Assembly: GCA_025356335.1 (NCBI GenBank)
Contig: JANXUF010000045.1
Span: forward strand, 49,013 to 113,012
Source: Actinomycetes bacterium
GTDB taxonomy: Bacteria > Actinomycetota > Acidimicrobiia > Acidimicrobiales > Ilumatobacteraceae
Direction of reading: 5' to 3'
Length of the DNA stretch: 64,000 nucleotides
Each line of letters begins with the position of its first letter. The first letter of the stretch is position 1. The position numbers and the translations under genes were made by a program. A model generated the notes under the pieces. That model saw only the letters and a program-made list of their open reading frames with translations, searched no databases and was not told the origin of the DNA. Positions 17,481-25,909 of this stretch are shown piece by piece.

Positions 17481-18334
17481 AGCTCGCCACCATTCGAACT
17501 GCCGGAACCACCAGCGCAGTACGAATCGAACTCGATTCAGCGACTGCTGTACTGCTCGATGCCACCGATGTCGGAGCGTTGCTCGCCGACCCGTTGTGGA
17601 GGTCGAAGGCCGCCGATGCTGACGGCAGCGTCGTGTCGCTCGACGGTATCGACTACGCGCCCCTGATCTCGCGTCCCGACAAGATCGTCTGCGTCGGACT
17701 GAACTACCGCTCGCATATTCTCGAAATGGGCCACGACACGCCGTCGTACCCGACGTTGTTCGCCAAATATCGCAGCTCGCTGATCGGCGCGAACGACGAC
17801 ATCGTCCTGCCCGCTGCTTCGACGAAGGTCGACTGGGAGTGCGAGTTGGCGATCATCGTCGGATCGGCGGTTCGACACGCCGATGAGCAGTCCGCGACTG
17901 CAGCGATCGCCGGCTATTCGATCCTCAACGACGTATCTGCCCGGGACTGGCAGAACCGGACGAGTCAGTTCCTGCAGGGCAAGACGTTCGAGTCGTCGAC
18001 ACCGCTCGGTCCATGGCTCGTCACCGCTGACGAACCGGACGCGGCACCGGGGCCGCTGCAGAGGATCGTGTGCGAGGTCGACGGCGAGACGATGCAGGAT
18101 TCGACGACGGACGATCTGCTCTTCGACTGCACGACGATCGTCTCCTACATCTCGACGATCATGACGCTGTTGCCCGGCGACGTCATCGCCACAGGTACTC
18201 CCAGCGGTGTCGGCGCCGGCCGGAGCCCGCAGCGCTTCCTCCAACACGGCAATCTCGTCGTCAGCACGATCAGCGGGCTCGGCGAACTGCGCAACCGCTG
18301 CGTCCGAGAGGTCCTGCCCGGATTCAGTTCGTGA
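17477..18334 (+). CDS. fumarylacetoacetate hydrolase family protein
   Basis: FAH-superfamily enzyme of 285 residues, hydrolysing or decarboxylating beta-diketo acids in aromatic or related catabolism. Metal and catalytic motifs are visible: CVGLNYRSHILE, DWECELAIIVG (metal-binding acidic residues), ILNDVSARDWQ, GKTFESSTPLGPW, and VIATGTPSGVG. The start is the GTG at 17477 coupled to the upstream gene. Its last 11 bases overlap the end of the convergent TauD gene. Confidence 0.88.
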   Translation: MKLATIRTAGTTSAVRIELDSATAVLLDATDVGALLADPLWRSKAADADGSVVSLDGIDYAPLISRPDKIVCVGLNYRSHILEMGHDTPSYPTLFAKYRSSLIGANDDIVLPAASTKVDWECELAIIVGSAVRHADEQSATAAIAGYSILNDVSARDWQNRTSQFLQGKTFESSTPLGPWLVTADEPDAAPGPLQRIVCEVDGETMQDSTTDDLLFDCTTIVSYISTIMTLLPGDVIATGTPSGVGAGRSPQRFLQHGNLVVSTISGLGELRNRCVREVLPGFSS

Positions 18335-19106
18335 TCGCGTAGCGGCTGTCGGAATGCAACAGGCCTTCAGGGACGCCGAGGGCGCTGGTCGTCCACACCC
18401 AGACGCGCCACATCAGCCGGTCCGGATCGGTATAGGGCTCGCGACCGTGCGTCATCCGGTAGTTGTCGATGATCGCCGCCTCGCCCGCTGCAAGCTTGAA
18501 CCGCGGTGCAGCGGAGGCGGTCGACACGACGGCGTGCTTCCAGGCGTCGATCATCGCCTGATCGCCCGGCGGGTCCGAGCTCTCGTCTGACGGCCGTTGA
18601 TACGGGAACAGGCGCAACATCATTCGTCCTGCAGCCGTGTAGCCGAGTATCGGACTGACAGACCGGTGCATGTCCGGCTCCGTCTGATCGACGGCCACCG
18701 CCTCCATCCGTTCGACAACGCCGGCCGCTCCGGAACGACGGAGTCGATCGATCACGTCGTAGCCGTCGACCAGGAACGATTCGCCACCGAGGGGCGACGA
18801 CTGGCCACAGAGCAGCAGGAAGTAGTCCGGGTAGCGGTCGCCGTAGGCGAACCCGTCGGTGTGCGACGGCAGGGGCTTGGTGTTGTCGAGGTCAGCGGGC
18901 CGACGATCCTTGTCGCCCCCGGCGCGCACCTCCGACGGTTCCGGAACCTGCAGCACGTCGGCGCCGAAGACCGAGTGGGCAACAGCCACCGCGTCTTCAG
19001 GGGCGGTGCCGAGCCCGGTGAGGATGACGCATTCGTCAGCCTCGACGATCCGGCGTGCCTCCACCGGGTCTGATGTGCGCCGTGGATGGACGGACGAAGT
19101 GTGCAT
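18324..19106 (-). CDS. TauD/TfdA-family 2-oxoglutarate dioxygenase
   Basis: Iron(II)/2-oxoglutarate dioxygenase of 260 residues. Iron ligands: HTDGF (HxD) and the distal His in NYRMTHGREP; a 2-oxoglutarate arginine is in LMWRVWVW. The substrate is unknown; relatives act on taurine, aryloxyalkanoates or gamma-butyrobetaine. The start at 19106 is chosen for the AGGAG site eight bases upstream; a further in-frame start at 19145 falls inside the palindrome at 19129-19144. The gene diverges from a TetR regulator, which probably represses it. Confidence 0.87.
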   Translation of the reverse strand: MHTSSVHPRRTSDPVEARRIVEADECVILTGLGTAPEDAVAVAHSVFGADVLQVPEPSEVRAGGDKDRRPADLDNTKPLPSHTDGFAYGDRYPDYFLLLCGQSSPLGGESFLVDGYDVIDRLRRSGAAGVVERMEAVAVDQTEPDMHRSVSPILGYTAAGRMMLRLFPYQRPSDESSDPPGDQAMIDAWKHAVVSTASAAPRFKLAAGEAAIIDNYRMTHGREPYTDPDRLMWRVWVWTTSALGVPEGLLHSDSRYAITN

Positions 19107-19128
19107 GTGTAGTGCTCCTGGTTTGGAA

Positions 19129-19144
19129 TGAACCGTACGGTTCA
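19129..19144. promoter_or_regulatory. 16-bp perfect palindrome TGAACCGTACGGTTCA, TetR-type operator
   Basis: A perfect 16-base dyad lies 22 bases upstream of the dioxygenase start and about 105 bases upstream of the divergent TetR gene. On the minus strand it sits directly after a TACTCT box and contains TACGGT, so a bound repressor would cover the dioxygenase promoter. Size and symmetry match TetR-family operators. Confidence 0.7.
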
Positions 19145-19234
19145 AGAGTAGCTGATTCGATGGCCAGGCGGGTTGCGGGCAGTTGACGTCCTTGTTTCGT
19201 GGGTGCTAACACGCGCGGTCCGCGCGTCGGGCGC

Positions 19235-19248
19235 TACCGTCTTGCAGA
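19235..19248 (+). promoter_or_regulatory. TACCGT -10 box seven bases before ATG, leaderless start of the TetR gene
   Basis: TACCGT (19235-19240) is followed by seven bases and ATG 19248, the spacing expected when transcription starts on the first base of the start codon. This decides the TetR start against the longer upstream frame. Confidence 0.55.
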
Positions 19249-19847
19249 TGGTTGAGGCGATGACGGAACGAGAACGATTGCGGTCGCTCGTCGCGGACTA
19301 CTGCGTCGAGCGTGGTGTCGCCGATTTGACGCTGCGCAGTGTCGCCCAGGGAGTCGGTTCGAACAACAGGATGCTGCTCTACTACTTCGGCACGAAGGAA
19401 TCGTTGATCGTCGAAGCGCTCGGCGAGGCGATGAGCCGGTTCTCTCAGTTCGAGGGGGTGTTCGCGGCGATCGAAGACGAGTCCCGTGGTCTCACTGCTC
19501 GGCTCCTCGACGCGTGGAAGGCGATCTCGGCGCCGACGAATCTGCCGTACCTGCGTCTGTTCTTCGAGGTATTCGGCCTTGCTTCGCAGTATCCCGACCG
19601 CTTCGGTTCGTTCGTGGAGACCGTCGGAAACGAATGGACCGAGCGTGTCTCGCGTGCACTGACGCGCGGTGGCACGGCCAAGCCACAGGCTCGTCTACTG
19701 GCTCGCCAGATCGTCGCCCTGTGGCGCGGGATGCAGTTCGACCTCATCGCCAGCGGCAAACGGACCAGCATCAACCGCGCCTACGACGATGCGGTCGAAG
19801 GTTTCGTCGAGCGCGCAGCCTCCGCCGGGTACAGCGCAGCGCTCTGA
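19248..19847 (+). CDS. TetR-family transcriptional regulator
   Basis: Repressor of 199 residues. The N-terminal DNA-binding domain has the TetR pattern VADLTLRSVAQGVGSNNRMLLYYFGTKESLI, with the recognition helix at GSNNRMLLYYF. The C-terminal helical domain carries the ligand pocket; ligand unknown. The start at 19248 follows a leaderless-type promoter and avoids an unlikely N-terminal extension. It is divergent from a TauD dioxygenase and probably binds the palindrome at 19129-19144. It converges on the nitroreductase gene, ending ten bases before it. Confidence 0.85.
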   Translation: MVEAMTERERLRSLVADYCVERGVADLTLRSVAQGVGSNNRMLLYYFGTKESLIVEALGEAMSRFSQFEGVFAAIEDESRGLTARLLDAWKAISAPTNLPYLRLFFEVFGLASQYPDRFGSFVETVGNEWTERVSRALTRGGTAKPQARLLARQIVALWRGMQFDLIASGKRTSINRAYDDAVEGFVERAASAGYSAAL

Positions 19848-19857
19848 TCAACGGCAG

Positions 19858-20586
19858 CTACCGCTTGGGCGGTCCGGCGCTGGTGAACCGGGTACCGGGC
19901 GGATCGACGGCGAATGATGCCGGCCTGGCCCACGACTCCTCATAGATCAGTTCGTCCATCGGTCGTCGTCTGACCGGTCCGTGATGACCCTGTGGTCTGC
20001 CGAGGGTGATCGTCGCAGCAATGAGCACCTCGGCCGGTATGGCGAGCAGGGCGCGCAGTTCGGCTTCGACCACGCTGTGCCAACCGGTCAGCACGCCGCC
20101 ATAGCCGATGGCCCTGGCCGCCAGCAGCAGGTTCTGGCATGCCGGGTAGATCGAGGCACCCTCGAGTTCGTTCGCCGCCCGGTACCGGACCAGGCAGGGC
20201 AGGATGAGGACTGGCACGCTGGCGATGTCCTCGACATACCGCTGCATCGTCGCCGCCATTCGCGCCTTCGGCGAGTCGGCCTGTGCCCCTGATCCGCCGT
20301 CGTATCCATCGTTCTGGCGCTTGAGGCCCCACATTCGCCGGGCTCCGTCGGCGATCAGCGACTTGGCGGCTGCCGCGTTCGGACCGTCGGTCAGCACGAT
20401 GAACCGGAATGGTTGGCGATTCGACCCGCTCGGTGCGCGGGTGGCGGCGAACATGATCGTCCGTAACGCACCCGCCGGCACTGGCTCGGCGTGATAGCGG
20501 CGGATGGCCCGCGTCGACGTCAGTCCCTCCAGCAATCCAACGGTATCGGCAGGGAGAGGGGTGGTTGCCAGCTCTTCTGCACTCAT
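19858..20586 (-). CDS. nitroreductase family protein
   Basis: FMN-dependent nitroreductase-fold oxidoreductase of 242 residues. The FMN-binding entry STRAIRRYHAEPVP and the RAPSGSNRQPFRFIVL segment are diagnostic; a C-terminal ITLGRPQGHHGPVRRRPMDELIY gives the usual phosphate contact. Physiological substrate is unknown (quinones, nitro compounds or a catabolic intermediate). ATG 20586 has AGGA eight bases upstream. It follows the SDR operon on the same strand but is separated by a hairpin terminator. Confidence 0.87.
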   Translation of the reverse strand: MSAEELATTPLPADTVGLLEGLTSTRAIRRYHAEPVPAGALRTIMFAATRAPSGSNRQPFRFIVLTDGPNAAAAKSLIADGARRMWGLKRQNDGYDGGSGAQADSPKARMAATMQRYVEDIASVPVLILPCLVRYRAANELEGASIYPACQNLLLAARAIGYGGVLTGWHSVVEAELRALLAIPAEVLIAATITLGRPQGHHGPVRRRPMDELIYEESWARPASFAVDPPGTRFTSAGPPKR

Positions 20587-20631
20587 CGCTTCATCCTTGT
20601 CGACGTTCCATTCCTGTCGGCGGTTGGGGCG

Positions 20632-20671
20632 AAAACGGCAGCGGCGGCCCGCCGAGGACGGACCGCCGCTG
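20632..20671 (-). terminator. intrinsic terminator after the MarR-thiolase-SDR operon
   Basis: CAGCGGCGG (20639-20647) pairs with CCGCCGCTG (20663-20671); read on the minus strand the stem is followed by CCGTTTTC. It lies 36 bases past the SDR stop and before the nitroreductase. Confidence 0.6.
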
Positions 20672-20706
20672 TGACGCCCCTGTGACTGCTGTGGGCGCGG
20701 GCGTGC

Positions 20707-21486
20707 TTACTTCGGGGGCATACGGATGCCACCGTCGACCCGGACGACTTCGGCATTCATGTACGGGTTGGTGATCAGATCGAGGACCATGAACGCCAAT
20801 TCTTCCGCGTGGCCGAGACGCTTGGGGAACAGTACGGACTCACCGAGCTTGGCCTTGAACGCCTCTGACGCGTCGCCGGTACCGTAGATCGGCGTATCGA
20901 TGAGGCCGGGAGCAACCGTGTTGACGCGGATGCCGAGGGCCGAAAGATCACGGGCGATCGGCAATGTCATCCCGACGATGCCACCCTTCGACGCCGAGTA
21001 GGCCGCCTGGCCGATCTGGCCGTCGAAGGCCGCAACCGACGTCAAGTTGATGACGACGCCGCGGTTGCCGTCGGAGTCGAGCGGCTCGGTCTTGGCCATC
21101 GCTGCTGCGGAGAGGCGCAGCATGTTGAACGATCCGAGGAGGTTCACCTTGACGACGAAGTCGAAGCGCTTCTGCTCCATCGGTTCGTTGTTGCGGTCGA
21201 CGGTGCGGCCGGCGAACCCGAGGCCAGCTGAGTTGACGAGTACGCGCAGCGGGCCCATCTCCGTGGCGGCGGCGACGGCAGCTTCGCCGTCGTCTTCGCT
21301 CGACACGTCGCATTTGACGAAGATCCCGCCGACCTCGGAAGCAACGGACTTGCCGAGGTCTTCGTTGAGGTCGGCGATGACAACGTGTGCGCCGAGCGCT
21401 GCAAGCTGGTGGGCGCAGGCTTCGCCGATGCCGGAGGCACCACCGGTGACGATCGCCGAAGCACCTGTGAGATTCATACGCGGCAT
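20707..21486 (-). CDS. SDR-family 3-hydroxyacyl-CoA dehydrogenase-like oxidoreductase
   Basis: Short-chain dehydrogenase of about 259 residues. NAD-binding TGGASGIG, the adenine-pocket DLNED, NSAG, the catalytic serine in INLTSVAAFDG, YSASK (Tyr and Lys) and the APGLIDTPIYG loop are all present. It resembles type II 3-hydroxyacyl-CoA dehydrogenases, so it would supply 3-ketoacyl-CoA to the adjacent thiolase. The stop of the thiolase lies two bases before ATG 21486; ATG 21477 is an alternative. Third gene of the MarR-thiolase-SDR operon. Confidence 0.9.
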   Translation of the reverse strand: MPRMNLTGASAIVTGGASGIGEACAHQLAALGAHVVIADLNEDLGKSVASEVGGIFVKCDVSSEDDGEAAVAAATEMGPLRVLVNSAGLGFAGRTVDRNNEPMEQKRFDFVVKVNLLGSFNMLRLSAAAMAKTEPLDSDGNRGVVINLTSVAAFDGQIGQAAYSASKGGIVGMTLPIARDLSALGIRVNTVAPGLIDTPIYGTGDASEAFKAKLGESVLFPKRLGHAEELAFMVLDLITNPYMNAEVVRVDGGIRMPPK

Positions 21487-21487
21487 C

Positions 21488-22660
21488 TCAGTCCACGATC
21501 CTTTCGATGATGGTGGCGTTGGCCATCCCCCCGCCTTCACACATGACCTGCAGACCGTAGCGTCCGCCGACCCGCTCGAGCTCGTTGAGCAGCGTCGCCA
21601 TCAATTTCGTTCCGGATGATCCGAGCGGATGGCCGAGTGCGATGGCGCCGCCGTTGACATTGACCTTCGACATGTCGGCGCCGGTCTCCTGCTGCCAGGC
21701 GAGCACGACCGAGGCGAACGCCTCGTTGACTTCGAAGACGTCGATGTCGTCGATCGACAGACCGGTCTTTTCGAGAATCTTCCTGGTCACGGGGATCGGT
21801 CCCTTGAGCATCGTCACCGGATCGGCGCCGGTCACGGCGAACGCGTGGAAGCGGGCCCGCGCCTTGAGGCCGAGTTCCCTGGCCTTGTCGGCGCTCATGA
21901 TCAGCACCGCCGAGGCCCCGTCGGAGATCTGCGAAGAGTTGCCGGCGGTGATGATGCCGTCTTCCTTGAACGCCGGCTTGAGCTTGGCGAGCGTCTCGGC
22001 GGTCGTGCCTTCGCGGATGCCCTCATCGCGGGTCATCTGCTCCTTGTGATCGCCGAGGTCGACCGTGATCGGGATGATCTCGTTCTGGAAACGGCCCTCT
22101 GCTGTTGCCTGGGCGGCGCGCTGCTGGCTCGAGGCACCGAAGGCGTCGAGGTCCTCACGCGTGATGCCGTACTCGACGGCGATCATGTCGGCACCGATGC
22201 CCTGTGGCGGGAGGCCGGACTCGGAGTAGCGCTGCATCATCTCCGGCGGGAACGGGTTGCCCATCGTTCCCCCGACGACAGAGGCGCCCATCGGTGTGGT
22301 GCTCATGACCTCGACCCCGGCGGCGACGACGATGTCGTAGGCACCGGCGATGACACCCTGGGCAGCGAAGTGCATTGCCTGCTGGCTCGAACCGCACTGC
22401 CGGTCGATCGTGGTCGCCGGTACCGACTCCGGCCATCCGGCAGCGAGGACGGCGCTCCGGCCGATGTTCAGCGACTGCTGACCGACCTGCATGACACAGC
22501 CCATGATGACATCGTCGACCGTCTCCGGATCGAGATGGTTGCGCTCCTGCAGCGCCTTCAACACTTCGGCGGCCAACGACGCCGGGTGCCAATCCTTCAA
22601 CTTGCCGTTGCGCTTTCCGCCCGGTGTGCGGATGGCGTCGACGATGACTGCTTCTGTCAT
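21488..22660 (-). CDS. acetyl-CoA C-acetyltransferase (thiolase), steroid/lipid type
   Basis: Thiolase of 390 residues, second copy in the window. Catalytic residues lie in DRQCGSSQQAMHFAAQG, EVNEAFASV, NVNGGAIALGHPLGSSG and VMCEGGGMANATI. The CGSSQQAMH context resembles FadA5/FadA6-type thiolases of steroid side-chain degradation, but substrate is not settled by sequence. AGGAG lies seven bases before the ATG, which overlaps the MarR stop as ATGA. It is probably repressed by that MarR protein and acts with the following SDR. Confidence 0.92.
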   Translation of the reverse strand: MTEAVIVDAIRTPGGKRNGKLKDWHPASLAAEVLKALQERNHLDPETVDDVIMGCVMQVGQQSLNIGRSAVLAAGWPESVPATTIDRQCGSSQQAMHFAAQGVIAGAYDIVVAAGVEVMSTTPMGASVVGGTMGNPFPPEMMQRYSESGLPPQGIGADMIAVEYGITREDLDAFGASSQQRAAQATAEGRFQNEIIPITVDLGDHKEQMTRDEGIREGTTAETLAKLKPAFKEDGIITAGNSSQISDGASAVLIMSADKARELGLKARARFHAFAVTGADPVTMLKGPIPVTRKILEKTGLSIDDIDVFEVNEAFASVVLAWQQETGADMSKVNVNGGAIALGHPLGSSGTKLMATLLNELERVGGRYGLQVMCEGGGMANATIIERIVD

Positions 22661-23241
22661 GGTGTGCTCCTTGTAGTGAGATTCGTGGTGGTGAGATTCG
22701 TGGTGGTGAGAATCGGGTCGGTCTGGCTGGGGCTCGAGGCGATTGCCGAGACGAGGTTGCGCTGCAGGCGGGTCATCAGCGATGCGAGCGCTTGACGTTC
22801 GCTGCGACTGATGCCGGTGCGGAGTTCGGCCCTGAAGGCGGTGTCGACGGTCAGCACCCTGGCGGCAAGCTCCGATCCTGACGGGCTGACGGCGACGTTC
22901 CACACGCGCCGGTCCTTGAGATCCGGTCGCCGCTCGACGAGATCGCGCTCCTGCAACCGGTCGATCGTCGCGCCGATCCCGGCGCGACCGAGCCGCAGGT
23001 GATCGGCGATCGCCGTCTGCGTGCTCGGACCGAAATCGTGGAGATAGGCGACGATGCTGGCTTGCGTGAGGTTGACACCGAGCGGGGCGAGGCGCAGGTC
23101 ATAGGCCTCGCGCATCGTTCTGGCAGTGCACATCAGCGTCGTTTCGACGCGCAGCCACGGTGGAGCATCGAGTTCGTGCGTGGTCTCGACGGAGTCCCCG
23201 CCTTCGCTGCCTGTGCTCTGCGAACCGGTGATCGATGGCAT
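22657..23241 (-). CDS. MarR-family transcriptional regulator
   Basis: Regulator of about 194 residues with the MarR winged helix: LAPLGVNLTQASIVAYLHDFGPSTQTAIADHLRLGRAGIGATIDRLQERDLVERRPDLKDRR, including the wing Asp-Arg-Arg. The ATG at 23241 lies inside its own palindromic operator (23239-23264). The last codons come from a 15-base repeat (GTGAGATTCGTGGTG, 22676-22710), giving a TTTNLTTTNLTT tail of no obvious function. It overlaps the thiolase start by four bases and heads that operon. Ligand unknown, possibly an acyl- or steroid-CoA. Confidence 0.85.
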   Translation of the reverse strand: MPSITGSQSTGSEGGDSVETTHELDAPPWLRVETTLMCTARTMREAYDLRLAPLGVNLTQASIVAYLHDFGPSTQTAIADHLRLGRAGIGATIDRLQERDLVERRPDLKDRRVWNVAVSPSGSELAARVLTVDTAFRAELRTGISRSERQALASLMTRLQRNLVSAIASSPSQTDPILTTTNLTTTNLTTRSTP

Positions 23242-23264
23242 ACTGTATGGAAGCATACAGTATG
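23239..23264. promoter_or_regulatory. inverted repeat CATACTGTATG-N4-CATACAGTATG, MarR operator
   Basis: Two 11-base arms, perfectly complementary and each nearly palindromic, flank GAAG. On the minus strand the repeat contains a TACTGT -10 box and the MarR start codon, so binding would block its own operon promoter. The AT content is unusual for this genome. Confidence 0.75.
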
Positions 23265-23432
23265 GCAACGGAATTCCGCCCGGTCGGGACGCCGCCGTTC
23301 AGCGTGCAGCAACAGGTCGGCACCCGACCCAGAACCCGTCGTCGATCTGATGCGTTCGTGCGGGTCGGCGTCACAACGTGTCGGACGTGCACAAACGCCG
23401 CGTGCGCTGAGGTGGTCGCCGGAGCGATCGAC

Positions 23433-24761
23433 TCAGGAGGGACCGGAGAAGATCGCCCGGTCTGTCGACATCGTCGGTCCGACGGCGGGATCGTGGTCGT
23501 CCTCGTAGCGGGTCAGCTCGGCACGGCCGACGACGTGCCAGTGCACTTCGTCCGGACCGTCGGCGAGGCGCAACGTCCGCTGGCTCGTGTACATGCTGGC
23601 AAGGGGCGTCCACTGCGAAATACCGGTCGCGCCGTGGATCTGGATTGCTTCGTCGATGATCTCGCAGACACGGACCGGGACCATCGCCTTGACGGCGCTG
23701 ACCCAGATGCGGGCCTCTGCATTGCCCATCACGTCCATTGCCTTGGCGGCACGTAGCACCATCAGGCGCATCGCCTCGATCTCGATGCGGGCCTTGGCAA
23801 TGACTTCGGTGTTCTTGCCGAGGCGGGCGAGCGGCTTGCCGAAGGCCTCACGATTGAGGCCACGACGGACCATCAACTCGAGTGCCTTCTCGCCGACACC
23901 GATAGAGCGCATGCAATGGTGGATGCGGCCGGGCCCGAGGCGGACCTGGGAGATCTCGAAGCCGCGGCCCTCGCCGAGCAGCATGTTCGTCGACGGCACG
24001 CGGACATCGGTGAAGCGGATGTGCATGTGGCCGTGCGGTGCGTCGTCGTCGCCGAAGACGTGCATCGGCCCGAGTATCTGCACGCCGGGCGTGTCGACCG
24101 GCACGAGGATCTGCGACTGGCGCTTGTGCGGCGGGCCGTCGGGGCTCGTCTGCACCATGCAGATCATGATCTTGCAGCGGGGGTCGCCGGCTCCGGAGAT
24201 GTAGTACTTCTCGCCGTTGATGACCCACTCGTCTCCGTCACGGACGGCCTTGCAGGCGATGTTCTTGGCGTCCGACGAGGCAACGTCCGGCTCGGTCATC
24301 GCGTATGCCGAACGGATCTCGCCGGCGAGCAACGGTTCGAGCCACTGCTTCTTCTGTTCAGGTGTCCCGACGCGTTCGAGGACTTCCATGTTGCCGGTAT
24401 CCGGGGCGCTGCAGTTGAGGCACTCGGATGCGAGCGGGTTCTTGCCCAGTTCCACAGCGATATAGGCGTAGTCGAGGTTCGAGAGCCCTTGGCCGGTCTC
24501 GGCGTTCGGCAGGAAAAAGTTCCACAAGCCGTTGGCCTTCGCCTTCGCCTTGACTGCGTCGAGCAATTCGAGTTGCCCGACGCCGAAGCCCCAGTGATCG
24601 GCTCGACCCTCGCCGAGACGGTAGAACTCTTCGGTGATCGGATCGACTTCGTTGGCGATGAACGCCTTGACGGCTTCGAACAGCGGCACGGCGTGTTCGG
24701 ACATCGACAGGTTGAGCGCATCATCGGTCGGATTACCGGAATGCATTCCAGCAGCAGGCAT
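23433..24761 (-). CDS. acyl-CoA dehydrogenase (ACAD10/11-like)
   Basis: Acyl-CoA dehydrogenase of 442 residues. Flavin and substrate motifs: AYAMTEPDVASSDAKNI, EWVINGEKYYISGAGDPR, and at the end QIHGATGISQWTPLASMYTSQRTLRLADGPDEVH, the signature of the ACAD10/ACAD11-like branch. It would desaturate an acyl-CoA, with substrate unknown. The start at 24761 follows AGGGAC. A GTTA-N8-TAAC dyad lies 26 bases upstream. It is upstream of the MarR operon on the same strand, separated by about 170 bases with the MarR operator. Confidence 0.92.
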   Translation of the reverse strand: MPAAGMHSGNPTDDALNLSMSEHAVPLFEAVKAFIANEVDPITEEFYRLGEGRADHWGFGVGQLELLDAVKAKAKANGLWNFFLPNAETGQGLSNLDYAYIAVELGKNPLASECLNCSAPDTGNMEVLERVGTPEQKKQWLEPLLAGEIRSAYAMTEPDVASSDAKNIACKAVRDGDEWVINGEKYYISGAGDPRCKIMICMVQTSPDGPPHKRQSQILVPVDTPGVQILGPMHVFGDDDAPHGHMHIRFTDVRVPSTNMLLGEGRGFEISQVRLGPGRIHHCMRSIGVGEKALELMVRRGLNREAFGKPLARLGKNTEVIAKARIEIEAMRLMVLRAAKAMDVMGNAEARIWVSAVKAMVPVRVCEIIDEAIQIHGATGISQWTPLASMYTSQRTLRLADGPDEVHWHVVGRAELTRYEDDHDPAVGPTMSTDRAIFSGPS

Positions 24762-24786
24762 GGAAGGTCCCTTCGGGGCAGCAGTA

Positions 24787-24802
24787 GTTACACGTTTCTA
24801 AC
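24787..24802. promoter_or_regulatory. dyad GTTACACGTTTCTAAC, candidate operator
   Basis: GTTA-N8-TAAC with a partly symmetrical core lies just upstream of the acyl-CoA dehydrogenase. It resembles TetR-type operators that control lipid genes in mycobacteria, but the arms are short. Confidence 0.3.
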
Positions 24803-24886
24803 ATCCGCGACCGGATCGGCGCTGATTGAGCCCTGCAGTCATTCGTCACGCCGATCCTCGAGCGATCCGGCCCCGACGATCACGAC

Positions 24887-24899
24887 TAAACTCGTGCGG
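24887..24899 (+). promoter_or_regulatory. TAAACT -10 box, leaderless promoter of the YihY-like gene
   Basis: TAAACT (24887-24892) and seven bases precede ATG 24900, placing the transcription start at or next to the start codon. No ribosome site is present. Confidence 0.55.
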
Positions 24900-25820
24900 A
24901 TGACCACGTTGGAGACGGAACGCCGCAACGGCGGCACTTCGCCTCCCTCCACGCTCTCGAATACAGCCCCGGTGGCTGCGCCCTCCCGGTACTCGAGGCT
25001 CAAGGCGTGGTTCCACCGCTGCTTCGTCGGGCGTTGCCTCGCCCGGTACGACCGGATCAACGGGGCACAGCAGGGCGGCTTCATCGCCCTCAACGCGCTG
25101 CTCGGGCTGGTGCCGATCATCCTCATGTCCGTCGCCCTGATCCGCAAGGCCGGGATCCGGTCGATCCGCGTCGACGACACGTTGATCAACAAACTCGATC
25201 TCACCGGACCGGTCGTCAAGTCGATCCACGGAGCCTTCAGTACATCGAGCGGGCAGGCAAGGGCGATCACGATCGTCGCCGTGCTCGGTGGGGCAACAAC
25301 GCTCATCGGCTTCTGCGGCTCGATCTGGCGCGTTTTCAATGCGTCTCTGGACCGCAGCCGCCTGCCGGGAATCAGAGCGAGCCTTCGGGGATTCGTCTGG
25401 CTGCTGTTCACGTCGGCCGTCATCGTCGTCATCCAGTTCGCGGCCGCCGGCACCAAAGTCTTCTCCGGAACGGCCATTCATCATCCGTCGAAGGATGTCG
25501 TGCGGATTCTCGGGGCGACGTTCATCTGGCTGATGTCGCCGCGCATCCTCATCGAGCGGCGGATTCCGTATCGCAAGCTCGTCCCGGGGGCGGTGATCGG
25601 AGGCCTGTCGAGTGGCGTCGTCATCATTCTCTCCGGGCTGTACGTTCCCGGCCTGCTGAACAGCTATGCGGTCCCGTTCGGCGCCTTCGGCGTGGCCATC
25701 GCCATCGGCTTCTGGCTGTGGACGATTGCAGGCGTCGTCGTCATCGGGACCGTCGTGATGGGCGAACTGGCGGGCGTCGAGGCGTCACCTGCCGATGTGA
25801 TCGACGCTGATACCACCTGA
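24900..25820 (+). CDS. YihY/BrkB family membrane protein
   Basis: Integral membrane protein of 306 residues from the YihY (virulence factor BrkB) family, whose biochemical role is not established. After a polar N-terminus of about 55 residues come six hydrophobic segments, including FIALNALLGLVPIILMSVAL, ITIVAVLGGATTLIGFCGSIWRVF, GFVWLLFTSAVIVVIQF, VPGAVIGGLSSGVVIILSGLY and FGVAIAIGFWLWTIAGVVVI. The FW.LW segment and the glycine-rich loops fit the family. It has a leaderless-type start and stands alone between an acyl-CoA dehydrogenase and a Rieske oxygenase. Confidence 0.82.
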   Translation: MTTLETERRNGGTSPPSTLSNTAPVAAPSRYSRLKAWFHRCFVGRCLARYDRINGAQQGGFIALNALLGLVPIILMSVALIRKAGIRSIRVDDTLINKLDLTGPVVKSIHGAFSTSSGQARAITIVAVLGGATTLIGFCGSIWRVFNASLDRSRLPGIRASLRGFVWLLFTSAVIVVIQFAAAGTKVFSGTAIHHPSKDVVRILGATFIWLMSPRILIERRIPYRKLVPGAVIGGLSSGVVIILSGLYVPGLLNSYAVPFGAFGVAIAIGFWLWTIAGVVVIGTVVMGELAGVEASPADVIDADTT

Positions 25821-25897
25821 AGGTCCGGCGGTCGCGTGCTCACCGCCGTCGTTGCGTGAGCGCGGGGACTGGCAACATCGTCGAAACCTCCGGCCCG

Positions 25898-25909
25898 TAT
25901 TCTGCGTCT
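25898..25909 (+). promoter_or_regulatory. TATTCT -10 box, leaderless promoter of the Rieske oxygenase
   Basis: TATTCT (25898-25903) followed by six bases and GTG 25910. The spacing matches the other leaderless starts here and argues for the GTG start over the ATG at 25940. Confidence 0.5.

Noticed and set aside
23268..23432. Plus-strand frame from 23235 considered as a small gene
   Set aside because: Starts inside the MarR operator and continues antisense through the acyl-CoA dehydrogenase; no codon bias.
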